From the NCBI GenBank assembly GCA_964006375.1, contig OZ023263.1, forward strand, positions 138,096,063-138,160,062: a stretch of DNA of 64,000 nucleotides, read 5' to 3'. Source of the stretch: Tillus elongatus (Eukaryota; Arthropoda; Insecta; Coleoptera; Cleridae). Of the stretch, positions 37,168 through 49,406 are shown piece after piece (the stretch's first letter is position 1; every line of letters begins with the position of its first letter). The notes below the pieces were generated by a model. The model was not told where the DNA came from. It did no database searches and saw only the letters and a list, made by a program, of their open reading frames with translations. Both the position numbers and the translations under genes were made by a program.

Positions 37168-38355
37168 TTAGTTTTCCGAGGATGTTTCGTGAAAATCCCG
37201 ATTTGGATTGGTGTTGTAATTTGTAAAAGTTTCAATTGGTTCAGGAAATTCTAGTGGCTCTATATTTTCGTCAGAGGGTCGGTCGTCATTAGGGTATTCG
37301 TCGGAATGATCTAGTGGTAGGTCCTCTTGGTTAAAGAGTTCTTGATGTTGAAACGTGGGCCTAGATTGGGGTATAAAGTGATTTCTTTGGGGCATTTGTC
37401 GTGTATTTCTTAAGGGAGTTTGGTTGCTTATTGACATGGGTGTCGTTCCTCTACTCAATTGAGTTGGAGCGTGTTGTATATTTTTATTAAAATTTTGAAC
37501 GGGTCTTATGTTAGAAATCGGCTGAGAAGGAAACGGTTGCCTTTGTTGTGTGATTTGTTGTGGTTTGTTGTAAATTTGGGGAAATGCTGGCAATATTGGT
37601 TTTTGGGTATACGCCTGTCTATGTTGTACAGGTGTGTTATGATTTGTTTTCGTATTATTTTTGTTTCTCAGGCTATTAATGAAATTCGACTGTATAATCT
37701 CGTTATCTATTCTATTACATTCTAACATAAGTGAATCAAGAGTATTAACACTAACTAATCTAAGATGTGAGAAGTAAGGTTCTATTACACCCGCTTTAAA
37801 TGCTGCCACTGCATTCTGTTGATAAAATTCTTTCTTGTACGTTTTTACATCGTTTACTAAATCTTGTATATCTACATGTTCAATTAAAATCTTTAGCTTT
37901 TCTTTAATTACATTGAAATATTCCTGAATAGTTTGTGATTTAGTCATAAAGCTAGTATTTAAATAATTAAATAAAAGATTTTCTGAACGGGGGTCTGAAA
38001 ACTGATTTTTTAAAGCAAATTTTATATTTTCCCATGTATGGTTTTCTAAACTAATTAGCACGTCACGAGCGTTACCAGTGATTTTAGCTTTTATAAATTC
38101 TAGTAACATTCGATTTGCGTGTGTTTCGGCTTCTGGCCTTCTATAACTAGTAATATAAAGTTCGCATTGTTTAATAAAATAAGCAAGATGCTTCTGTCCA
38201 CCGGAATATTCGGGGATCATGATAGCAGCTTGTGAAAATTCGGCAATGTGATTATTTGCCATTTCTAAATTATTTAAACTTAATTGATTAAAATTGTCTT
38301 CCTCTAATTCTAATATAGGTTCTCTTTTCCTAATAGGCGATCTATCTCTTATCAT
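37168..38355 (-). CDS. gag: Gag (element 2)
   Basis: 395 codons, starting MIRDRSPIRKRE; an internal ATG (MANNHIAEF) could also serve. The core region IPEYSGGQKHLAYFIKQCE to TIQEYFNVIKEKL corresponds to the gag core of elements 1 and 3. The C-terminal half is rich in Gln, Pro, Asn and Arg and ends acidic. There is no CCHC knuckle. The frame is unbroken, and pol follows in another frame. Confidence 0.92.
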   Translation of the reverse strand: MIRDRSPIRKREPILELEEDNFNQLSLNNLEMANNHIAEFSQAAIMIPEYSGGQKHLAYFIKQCELYITSYRRPEAETHANRMLLEFIKAKITGNARDVLISLENHTWENIKFALKNQFSDPRSENLLFNYLNTSFMTKSQTIQEYFNVIKEKLKILIEHVDIQDLVNDVKTYKKEFYQQNAVAAFKAGVIEPYFSHLRLVSVNTLDSLMLECNRIDNEIIQSNFINSLRNKNNTKTNHNTPVQHRQAYTQKPILPAFPQIYNKPQQITQQRQPFPSQPISNIRPVQNFNKNIQHAPTQLSRGTTPMSISNQTPLRNTRQMPQRNHFIPQSRPTFQHQELFNQEDLPLDHSDEYPNDDRPSDENIEPLEFPEPIETFTNYNTNPNRDFHETSSEN

Positions 38356-38511
38356 TACACAACATACATGAACAAGTAATGGTTGTTAAGTATTACAGGG
38401 TGAATTGAAAAATAGAGCGCGAATAGGAATTATTGAACAAAATTATATAAGGTATAAATGTAAAATAGATACGATATGAATGCACAGATAAAAATATTGG
38501 AGGAAACTTAC

Positions 38512-38522
38512 AGGAAGCTCAT
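38512..38522 (-). CDS. Leader mini-exon for env (element 2)
   Basis: Coding-strand ATG at 38522-38520 opens three codons plus two bases and stops at a GTAAGT donor (38511-38506). Phase matches the acceptor at 33582/33581, where the next codons are Leu-rich. This is the same arrangement as in elements 1 and 3, though the exon is very short. Confidence 0.5.
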
Positions 38523-38686
38523 TGGTACTTCTGCTATTGGTTTCTCGCTGATTTCCCTCTGGCAGTGTGGACTGACTTGCACCGGTGTGGATGTTCGATG
38601 TTGCACATAAACTTTTAGAAAAAAGACCGAAACTAATTTTACGAAGATTTAAAGCTTGCCAAAATCAGGTTTCGATGTGCAATACT

Positions 38687-38702
38687 GTTCTATGCAGCGC
38701 CA
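38687..38702 (-). promoter_or_regulatory. Primer-binding site (element 2)
   Basis: Coding-strand TGGCGCTGCATAGAAC immediately after the 5' LTR. The TGGCGC start is conserved with elements 1 and 3, but the rest differs, so another tRNA is probably used. Confidence 0.6.
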
Positions 38703-38970
38703 ATTAGGTTTTTTCGTAGCGATTGTCCGAAAAAAGTAATTTATTTATTTAAGTGGTACAATTATTTCAGTCTTAAAATGTATTATAAAATATGTGATTC
38801 AAAACAACATGTGAACAACTAGAGTTACAGCGATTGAATCCAATAATGTTCTACAGAACTAACATAAATGCAAACGTCTGCATCAGCATTCTTACACAGG
38901 TCACTAAACTGATGATGCATGGTTTCAGGATTCGTCGTATTTTGTATGATGTTGAGAATATACAGGGATG

Positions 38971-38975
<5 letters not shown>
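38702..38975 (-). repeat. 5' LTR of element 2
   Basis: 274 bp, matching 31728-32001 throughout by eye. Confidence 0.95.

Positions 38976-39062
<87 letters not shown>
38976..39062. repeat. (TA)n microsatellite, other half of the element 2 target
   Basis: TA run directly abutting the 5' LTR. It continues the tract at 31645-31727 that was split by the insertion. Confidence 0.97.
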
Positions 39063-39065
<3 letters not shown>

Positions 39066-39837
39066 GCTGTCTCTAAAACGCCTGTACAAAATGCTATGAC
39101 AGATTCCTTAGGCAAAAATATGAGGATCTAGCCCAATTTACTTTAGTTCAATAGTTGATGGTTTTCGAAATACAGGGTGTCGAAGTTATTACTTGTTGAA
39201 ACTCCTTTCCAAATATCTATCTTAGTAATAACAGGATTTGCATGAAATTTGGTATTTAGAGGTTTTTCAGGATAAGCATTCCATGTTTGATCATAATTTT
39301 GATGTACCTTGCAGAGGGCGCCACCAGCAGCCCTTAGTCTACATTTAAAGCTCAATAACTTTTTTCTGCCTAGGTATATCAAATTTCTTATCAGAAATTT
39401 TTATTACCTGATATGTTATCTTTCAAAAAGGTATTCCTTGTAGATTTTGATTTGAGGAGCCGTTTCTGTGATAATCGAATTTAAATGTTTCATTGCGTTC
39501 TAAAATTCATCGTCCAAGAAGGTTGAAGCATGTTTAAGGACCAACCGACCAGCAACACTTAAAATTTACATTGGAGCATGTTTTAGGACTAATCGACCAA
39601 CAACACTAAAACTTTACTGGCAAAGAACAAGAGGAGTAGGATACAAAGTCAATAACAAACCAAAACAGCAAACTTGCATTAAATTATTAATTGTTGTATA
39701 ACACTATAAGTAAATGTTGAAAGTGACCCGTGTTTGCGTGTACCTAACCCCGGGAACACAAAAAAAAACGAAAAAGGGGAATTTTTAAGAACACTTGCTT
39801 CAACAATATGACAAACCTTAAAGTTAATAAAAAACTC
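39063..39837. other. Possible DNA-transposon end fragments, otherwise unassigned
   Basis: 'acaggctgtctctaaaacgcc' at 39062 and 'acagggtgtcgaag' near 39173 look like the ACAGG-starting termini of Tc1/mariner-type non-autonomous elements, but no matching right end was found. The duplicated phrase 'accaaccgaccagcaacact' and 'actaatcgaccaacaacact' (39540, 39588) is a short imperfect tandem. No gene. Confidence 0.35.
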
Positions 39838-40136
39838 TGGACGCAGCAAGTGCGTTATGGTAGTGAATTTTCATTAAAATGTTTTTATTGCAAATATGTG
39901 TGTTTTCTTTTTAAGAAAGCAGGCATCCATTTTGGTTACCAGTATAACCTATATAGTAAAAAACAATGTGCCATGTTTCATAAAAATAACTTTATTATGT
40001 GAAAATATACAAAAACTTAAAGTGTTTCCGGAAAAACTCGTTTCTTGGTCAACCTTTTAGGTTAATAGCAAATTGGGCTATTCAAATATGAAGCATTTGA
40101 TCAGAATTCGCTACCATAACGCACTTGCAGCATCCA
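39838..40136. mobile_element. MITE-like element with about 35-bp inverted ends
   Basis: The left end 'gcagcaagtgcgttatggta' is mirrored at 40107-40135 as 'taccataacgcacttgcagc'. Similarity between the ends continues about 35 bp inward. There is no coding capacity beyond a spurious 64-codon frame. A related single end lies at 48592-48670, and the same core recurs in the tandem at 24460-24775. Confidence 0.7.
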
Positions 40137-40529
40137 CAATTTCTTTTCTTACAAACATGCATTATATTTCGATGGAACGAAACGACTTATGGGCCACCCT
40201 GTGATTGTAGAATTTTTTAAGATGTAGCTCAAGACACCCTATAATTAAAATATACATTTTTTTCATATCTTGTATGATAACGGATATATTGAACTTTATT
40301 GATTTTTTACGAAAATTCGACAAAAATTATATACCATTAAACGATAAACTCTATAGCTAAGACTACTGCCAAGCATCAGAGAAAGGGTCTATTTGAAATT
40401 AATTTTCTGGAAACATTTTAGTAAAATGAACGACGATGACGGCTGAAGCTAAGACTTCAGGGTTTGTAAAACATCTTTCTTGAGAAATTTGATTTCCATA
40501 GCCCATATTAGATCAAGTTATTTGCCTAA
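40137..40529. other. Unassigned AT-rich DNA
   Basis: No gene or recognised repeat. 'gccaccctgtgatt' near 40194 resembles the CACCCTG terminus of Tc1/mariner-type elements. Confidence 0.4.
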
Positions 40530-41689
<1,160 letters not shown>

Positions 41690-42480
41690 TATTCTAAATT
41701 TAGTGAAAAAATTTCTTTGCACAATGAAGGCCTCCCTTTTATGGGTAGTCCCTTCTATCCTTTATTAGCCAACATATTTCTGGAAAACTTAGAAAAACAA
41801 GTTTTAACCTTAGAAGTTTCACATATTATTTATCGTTTGGTATAGATACGTAGATTGTATTTTAGCAGGTTTTCTAAATAGCCTTAGAGAATTAAATGAA
41901 TCTTTAAGTGTAATAATAACCCTTATGCTAATATTAAAATGTACTTTATCCAAAGAAGCTAACGATAGTATGAAATTCTTGTATGTAACTATTAAGAAGT
42001 TAGAAACAATTCACTTGACTTTAATATACAAGGAACAACAACTATACCGTACGATTCATGTCTCATGTTACCTTTTTTCACAAAAGCTGTGTCAATCTAT
42101 TAGTCTATTCAGAGATGATGCATCGTCCATTTTAAATACCTGTATGTCTGAAACTACTCTAAAAAATAAACTTTAAACTTTTTTAATCAAGCGAATGGCA
42201 TTTAATAATGTATACCTTGTTAAAATAATCGATAAGATGATGGACATAACATAATACAAATCAACCCTTAATTTAATTTACCCATATATTAGAAACAAAA
42301 AGATAAGAAGTATGTTTCGATTACTTAATTTAGAAGCACTTCAGTAAATATTTCTGAAATGTTAAATAAGAGTACAAATAAAAAAATAGCTTTTAAATCT
42401 TACAACACGACGCATGATTTCCTATTTAACGCGAAAGAAAAATCATGTTTCCCGACAAAAGCTGGAATTTATAAATATGA
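41690..42480 (+). pseudogene. Decayed Penelope-like RT fragment
   Basis: Translated remnants follow Penelope RT order: GLPFMGSPFYPLLANIFLEN (about 41725-41790), a degenerate catalytic region with a stop near 41843, IKCTLSKEANDSMKFLYVTI (about 41930-41995), and NNVYLVKIIDK (about 42205), which corresponds to the linker before the endonuclease. Several stops and frameshifts are present. It is a different and much older copy than the one at 11.7-16 kb. Confidence 0.8.
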
Positions 42481-43343
42481 AATATGAATTGATGTGATTC
42501 CCAAATGAGCACATTCCGAAAATATTTTCAAATATACAGGGTGAAATGCCACAGCAGTGCGCGTTTCGCGTCAGCAGGGCGCGTTTCTCCGCAGCAGGGC
42601 ACGTTTCGCATCAGTTTTTGTTAATGGAACACCCTATATATTAAAACATTTTTTGATTCACCATCAATTAGAGTTTCCAACAACATTCCCTTTTTTTAAT
42701 TTTCGAAGCGGCATAGCCAAATTGTTCAAGAAAATGTGAAAGTTTTGGCCAAAACAAAGTCAAACAAATTTACTGGTTGCATGAGTACTATGATGAATGA
42801 AGATGAAAAATTTTGTCATTACGTAGCTGACGGTTGTAGGTGGATACATTGGCCAAATATTGTCAGGGTGTTGATTACACAAATTTCAAAATAAGGAAAT
42901 TCAAATAAAATTTTTTCTTTTATTTCAAATGGAACTACCTGTATTTCATCCAATAACTGAATTCACATCTTCATTCCCCATAAATTTAATTAGTAATGTT
43001 GTATGCCTAAAATACATATTTTCACAATTATTATTACTTTTTCGGTTCACACAGGTGAATTTTAATAATTAATTGCAGAGAGTTTTAGTAATAATGATAA
43101 TAATAATTATTATTATCATACATATCATTTGAAACATGAAACTAAGAAACTACACAATAAGAACAGAACTATAAAACCAACAAAAAAGAAGATAGAATGT
43201 TAAGACTAGAATACCAAAATCGGAAAATAATTAAACTAGTAAATTGAATACAGTTGGACATCGATTGATTTACACAAAATAGATTATCTGAATCTAAACG
43301 TTCTATTTTGAATTCAAATCCGGAAAATAACAACCGAGCGCAG

Positions 43344-43685
43344 TTTGTTGAATGTTCACTCATAACAAATGTTCAAATGTTCTGCTCAACACACTTCTGT
43401 ATCCTTTTCAAGAACGACTGATGTACCGCCCGTATTGTATGTATGGGAATTATCCAGAAAGCTTCAATAATTCTGTGCTTCATATCTTCTGCAGTAGTTG
43501 GCGGGTTCTGATTTGTTGAATGTTCACTTATAACAAATGTTCTAAGTACCCTCTGTTTTGCTCAACACACTTCTGTATTCTTTTCAAGAACGACTGATGT
43601 ACCGCCCGTATTGTATGTATGGGAATTATCCCGAAAGCTTCAATAATTCTGTGATTCATATCTTCTGCAGTAGTTGGCGGGTTCT
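43344..43685 (-). repeat. 168-bp tandem duplication inside the transposon
   Basis: 43344-43511 is repeated from 43512 with a few substitutions and an 8-base difference near 43540. It duplicates the C-terminal coding end of the transposase plus flanking sequence. Confidence 0.9.
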
Positions 43686-44205
43686 GATACACAATCTCCT
43701 TAATATGTCCCCAGAAGAACAAATCCATTTCGGACATTTCTGGAGGTCTGGGTGGCCAACTAATGGGGCCGCTGCGACCTAACCATTGGCCTGGAAATTC
43801 TCGATTCAAGTTACTCCGAACAGTTATTGCGGAATGTGGTGGAGCGCCGTCGTGCTGGAACCAAAAATTTTCAGGCTTACTTTGTGGAACATTTTGCAGC
43901 AATTGAGGCAAGTGGTTTTGTAAGAAGAACAAATACTGCTCACCATTCAAATTCCCATTGAACAAGTGAGGTCCAATGATGAAGTCGCCCACAATACAGT
44001 CCATTGGCGTTGTCTATCGACTTGTCTCACAATTTTTGGGTTTTCGGTCGAATAGTGATGCAAATTATGTCGATTGGACTACCTCTTTGTGTGAAAGTGG
44101 CTTCGTCAGTAAAAAGTACTGGTTGAAAAAAACTTGAATTTGTTGCTTCTATTCACGGAGCCTATTCGCAAAAGTCCTTCGATTTGCCAAATCCGGATGC
44201 ACTAA
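43528..44205 (-). pseudogene. Tc1/mariner-type DD41D transposase, N-terminally truncated
   Basis: A 158-codon frame (44004-43528) carries the second catalytic Asp in FQHDGAPPH and the third in PPEMSEMDLFFWG, 41 residues apart. Upstream, in broken frames, are LHPDLANRRTFANRLRE and TDEATFTQRG, the latter holding the first Asp, so at least two frameshifts are present. The N-terminal helix-turn-helix part is absent because the right arm begins at 44211. It is related to the DD40D fragment at 11150-11690. Not functional as it stands. Confidence 0.88.
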
Positions 44206-44639
44206 TTGTTAAATACAGGTGGTTCGATTTGAAATTTAAAAAAATGCTATTTGAATTTCCTTAATTTGAAAATTGTGTAATGAACACCCTGTTGCACAAT
44301 ATTTGGCCAATGTTTCCTCCAAATACAACTGTCAGCTACGTAATGACAAAATTTTTCATATTCATTCATCATGGTACTCATACGACCAATCAATTTGTTT
44401 GACTTTGTTTTGGCAAAAGTTTTCACATTTTCCTGAACAATTTGGCAACGCCGTTTCGAAAATTTAAAAGGGAAATGTCGTTGGAAACGCTAATTGATAG
44501 TGAATCAAAAAATGTAGAAATATATAACATGTTCCATTTAAGAAAACTGATGCTAAATGCCCCCTGCTGTGGCGAATCACCCTGTATGTTTGGAAAAAAA
44601 TGCTGAATGTGCTAATTTGGTCATCACATTAATTCATAT

Positions 44640-47600
44640 AAAAACATTCGTCCAAATCAGTTTTATGGGACAGTTATGGTACTTTGACGCACTAATAACC
44701 CACTTTGTATAACAGAAACTGGAACCGGAGATTTTCCACCAGTCTTAGTCAACATACACAAAAAGAAGTTCAGTCAATTATAGAGATAGATAGTAGAATA
44801 TGGTTTTGTAATTTTCAAGTCATTCAAGACATCTCAAGTCCTTACCGCTAGTACAGTGTATTGTTTCTACTTAGTCTTCTAAGGAGTAATTCTGCTGATA
44901 CTTTTCTAAAACTATTTTCTGATAATTTTGAATATAATGATTTAATTTTTAAGCACTTATTTGAGGTTTGTTATGGACAAACAGACATAAAGTTTAATGT
45001 TTGAAAATAAGATATGGATGTACCTTTACACTTTACTCCTTGTTAATAACTTAATAAGTTAATAATATTAGGTGTATAATTAAAACGTTAACAAATGCAG
45101 TACTGAGGAGAGTTCTTTCATTATTTTTGTTTCTTAAAATAAAAATTCAGAGCATATCTATTAAAAGTTTTATTACTGTAATAAGGTACATCACGTATAA
45201 ACAATATTTACAGTTTAATACAATAACAAGTAACGAAATTTACATCGTTACTATTACTTACTACACAAAATTAAAATGTGGAAATAAAAATAATTCTATA
45301 AGCTAAAAATAATCTATCTAAGAGTATAATTAATGAAAATGATGATTGACTTATACAAATCTAGATAATATATTTGTTTAATTAAGTACTTGACTTAATT
45401 ATACAAAAACCCAAGCACACAATTAAAAAAAACTGTTGGGCACTCTTCACTGCACAATTGTCGAAAAAATGCTAAAATAATTAAAACTATATTATATCTT
45501 TCCTGATATGTCCAAAAATCCTTCGATTAAATAAACTGATACGATTTTAATTAAATTACGTTATATTACTTGCTGACTTATAAGAAAGACTGAGATTGTT
45601 GACAGATTTGATTCTTGTATACGTATACGCATCTTCAGATAAATTCAGATTGTATTTCACATAAAACAATTAAACTTTTACCATATGTGTACTAGAAAAT
45701 TCCATCAAATTATTAAAACTATGTTATGTCGTTATTGGTATCTGCAAAGTGCCTTAAATTAAATAATGTGAAAACTAACATTAATTTAATAATGATTGTA
45801 CGTAAAAGAAAGTATAATATGAATAAGTAATTTACAAATCTACAATCATCATTTAGTTATGTTGCAACAATTACCAACAATTAAAAACCAAATAATGGCC
45901 TAAAGGCCATTAAATTCTAATTAAACGACCTTTTAATGACACATTAAGAAATTCCAAGATGGCCGAAATTCGCATGCTTCTACTGCCGTAGAAAATTATT
46001 TTTCTCGAAGAGTCATAAAAATATCAAATTTGTAGATGGTAGAAACTACTGCAGGTGTTAAGCAGTGATTGGTGCTGGGCCCCCACCCCTGGAACGTATC
46101 TTATATGATCAAGTGTTAAGATTACTTTAAGTTGAAGACACAGTCAGCATATCATATACTGACAGCGCCGCCATCCAGCTATTGTTTGCAACACTATAGC
46201 GCTACCACACTATGCCCCGCCACCCCACTTTGCCCCAGCCTCCCTTAAATGCATAATTAACAACTATTACGTTAATTGCCTGGAAAATGATTAAATCTAT
46301 AAAAGAAAACTTTCAAATGTTAGAGTAGGGAATATTTGGAACTAATTTCAACTGTGTTTAAACAATAAAAATCAGCTGTGAGAGCAGATAAACGAGAATT
46401 AATTTCCTTAAAACAAAAAACACAATAATCATTTGAATTTTTCTTCAATGAATTATGTAAGATATCAAACTGTTAATTTGTAAGTTTTAGGATTACTAGG
46501 ACACACTTGTGTATTGAGACAGTAAAATAACTAGCTGGAGTAGCAGCTTGAGTGAAAGTAAACTTAAAAGTAGATACAGTTTTCCCAAATTATATATTTC
46601 AAATATTTCTGGAAGAGACTACATAGGTACACAAACAGTTGGCAATGTCCCGGTACAGATAAATAAGTCAAAACTCCACATAAATTACTATACTTTCCAT
46701 GTCGACAATATAGCGTATTATGTTAAGCATGCTAGCTCCCATTGACGTTAAGACCCTCTTACATAGCGGTGATTTCTGTGTACGCCATTTCTTAAACACT
46801 ACTTTTTCTTTAAAAGAACCTGACATTCACTTGCAATAATTTGCAAAAAGAAGCAAATGTGTCGTTTAGTATTAAAAGTTTTGAGCTGCAAATTAGTTAC
46901 AATTAACATTTGCTACCAATGGTGTACATGCATAAACTCAAGCTCAAATAACTTTATGGCGACGACGAACAAGAAAGTGAAAATGTGTCAACAGTGATTT
47001 AGTTAATCATGTAGGTATTCTTTTAGTAGTCGGACTTATGATTATTGTTGCCATTTAAATAAGAGACGTGCAAATAACAAAGAAATAACTTATTAATATA
47101 TCATGTTACTCATAAAACATTGCTTGGTAAATTCTATTTTACATCACGTAAGAGAACGTGTTCTTTAACAATAATATAGCAGAGTTGGTACTTGAACAAT
47201 AGCGAAAATTTTAAAATAAAAGTAGGTAATGTTGCGTCGATGTCGTATAAGTACATTTAGGAAATTTATTACTTTCTCTTTGTTGTAAATTTAAATCAGT
47301 GCTATTGGGTGAGATAAAGCCTCACAGTAATTATAAAGTAATATGTTTAGTTTAACTTAAAGGCACATGATTCTAGTATAAATAGTATTATGTAGATGGT
47401 TCATTTAAACCTAAATTCAAGTACACGAATTTTATTTAAAGCCATTTAAATTGTCTAATCTTATTTAAATCTGGTACACCTAACCACATTCTAAGCAAAT
47501 GATCGCCTTGAGAGCCGACGATCTTGCAGAACACCATCAAATAATTAGAAATAAATAACTTAAACTCAGCCCCAGTGTAAGAATGTATCTAACAGTAACG

Positions 47601-48591
47601 GAATGGATAGAAATTCTAACAATGCCTGGTTATGGATATCACACGCGAACTCACGCCGAAAAGGAATAAATTCATAACTGATTAGCATAGTTCCCTTCCA
47701 TCCTTTTTTAAGGTATTTACATCTTTTAAAATTTTAGAATATCCAGATGATAACGAAAGTGACATTAACGCTTATGTCAAACAATAAGTATTCATTGCAC
47801 ACCTAAAAACCTAACGAGGATAACTTTTACAAGGAACTTCAGCAAAAAAATGCTTATAACTTATAAACTTTGATAGTTAGCAATAGGTTTGTTATACAAA
47901 AATTGACAATTTTTTTTAACAGATTTCGGCACTAGTAATAAGATACATGTGTTTCATTTGAAGAAATCTACGTTTATTAAAAAAGCAACCAAAACACATG
48001 TATTTATAAGCCTCCCCGTATACTGCAACTAAGGTTTAGTAATACGCCGGAGAGCAGCGTACCAAATTTTAATGTCTTAGTATCTCAGAGATCAAGAGAC
48101 CAGCATTTTTTGAGCCACACTTTTTTTTCGGAAAAAATTGAAATATATCAATATATCAAAACCGGAAGAAGGTAGGTATAGACGTTTGTTGAGGAAAGAA
48201 TAAGAATTCTATAAATTGAGATAATATATACATGTGCTCCATTTAAAATACCAAAGTTGCGGCTGCTTTTTAGTAGAAGTCGCAGCAAGCATTTCGGAAA
48301 TATTTTAACTAGCATACCTGTTATTCCAAAATACCCAGACTTACAGCGCGATTCGTTGACTGGTTTGTCCGAAACTTTTAATGTACTATGTATACCTTAT
48401 GTTTTTTATGTAATGCTGCACCTTTGCCGATTCACGTATTACTTTGCAGCAAACAAAACTACTTTCTTTCAAAGGCTCGTCTACTGACAACAAAACCTAT
48501 TAGTCAGCCTAACCCATTTAATAGATTGCCAACGTCCCCTAAAGTTTATTCCATCTCAATATTAGTTTGCTGAAATTATAAATAAAATTTC
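44640..48591. other. Large unassigned AT-rich region
   Basis: Nearly 4 kb with no frame above about 75 codons that resembles a protein and no clear transposon protein. A 'ccaagatggccgaaattcgc' start-like context near 45955 leads only to ten codons. A GC-richer patch at 46160-46255 ('ccccgccaccccactttgcc') stands out. Around 48050-48150 the phrase 'gtaccaaattttaatg' resembles the dispersed repeat at 31.4 and 40.7 kb. Could hold introns or old repeats. Confidence 0.45.
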
Positions 48592-48670
48592 GGGACGCAG
48601 CAATTGCGTTATGGTAGCGAATTTTCATTAAATGCTTCAAATTTAAATAACTCAATTTGCTATAATAAGC
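48592..48670. repeat. Single MITE end
   Basis: 'gcagcaattgcgttatggta' and the following 50 bp match the reverse of 40070-40135. No partner end was found nearby. Confidence 0.65.
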
Positions 48671-49064
<394 letters not shown>

Positions 49065-49406
49065 AGGTTATAGGTTAGTATATTCGTTATAATTTTACAA
49101 TGTGTCTTACAAATAAGCTAATAAAACTTGTGCTTGTAAAGAAAACACAATTTATTTTCTTGTTTTTTTAATAGAACCGCCAAATCATCTCGATCAAATG
49201 TGACTATTATAATTTCAACCATACTTAGCGGAGTTTTGTGCCCACTCGACACGTGGAGACGTGTATCGATGGTTGCTCGCATATTATTTATTTTGTGTAG
49301 TAGTTTTATAAATAAAGCGAAGTAATGCAAAAAAAAAGATGATGTAGAAACACCGAATAGAGGTCGACCCCCAGGAAACATTTGTAAAAATAAAGGGATT
49401 GATAAT

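Larger units (their letters stand above)
31728..38975 (-). mobile_element. Errantivirus-like Ty3/gypsy element 2, full length
   Basis: A 7248-bp element in minus orientation with 274-bp LTRs (31728-32001 and 38702-38975) that look identical. It lies in a TA microsatellite with an ATAT target duplication (31724-31727 and 38976-38979), the alternating pyrimidine-purine target seen for errantiviruses. Order: leader exon, gag, pol, env. The LTR starts AGTTACATCC on the coding strand. Breaks: pol near 34202 and env near 33377-33381, both at short homopolymers. Protein sequence differs clearly from elements 1 and 3. Confidence 0.95.
42482..44639. mobile_element. Element with long inverted arms and DD41D transposase remains
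   Basis: Two imperfect inverted arms, 42482-42946 and 44211-44639, flank the remains of a transposase. Within the arms, CAGGGTG at 42537 and CACCCTG ending at 44584 are each flanked by TA, the classic Tc1/mariner boundary, which would give a 2048-bp element. However, inverted similarity continues about 55 bp beyond on both sides ('atatgaattgatgtgat' and its mirror), so the true ends are unclear. The left arm holds a 20-bp motif in triplicate (about 42551-42612) that is single in the right arm. Confidence 0.75.

Noticed and set aside
39063..40200. Single Tc1/mariner element from ACAGGCTG (39062) to CACCCTG (40194)
   Set aside because: The ends do not match each other as inverted repeats beyond a few bases, and a MITE with its own ends lies inside.
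45955..46000. AAGATGGCCG start-like motif
   Set aside because: Only ten codons before a stop and no splice donor that I can defend.
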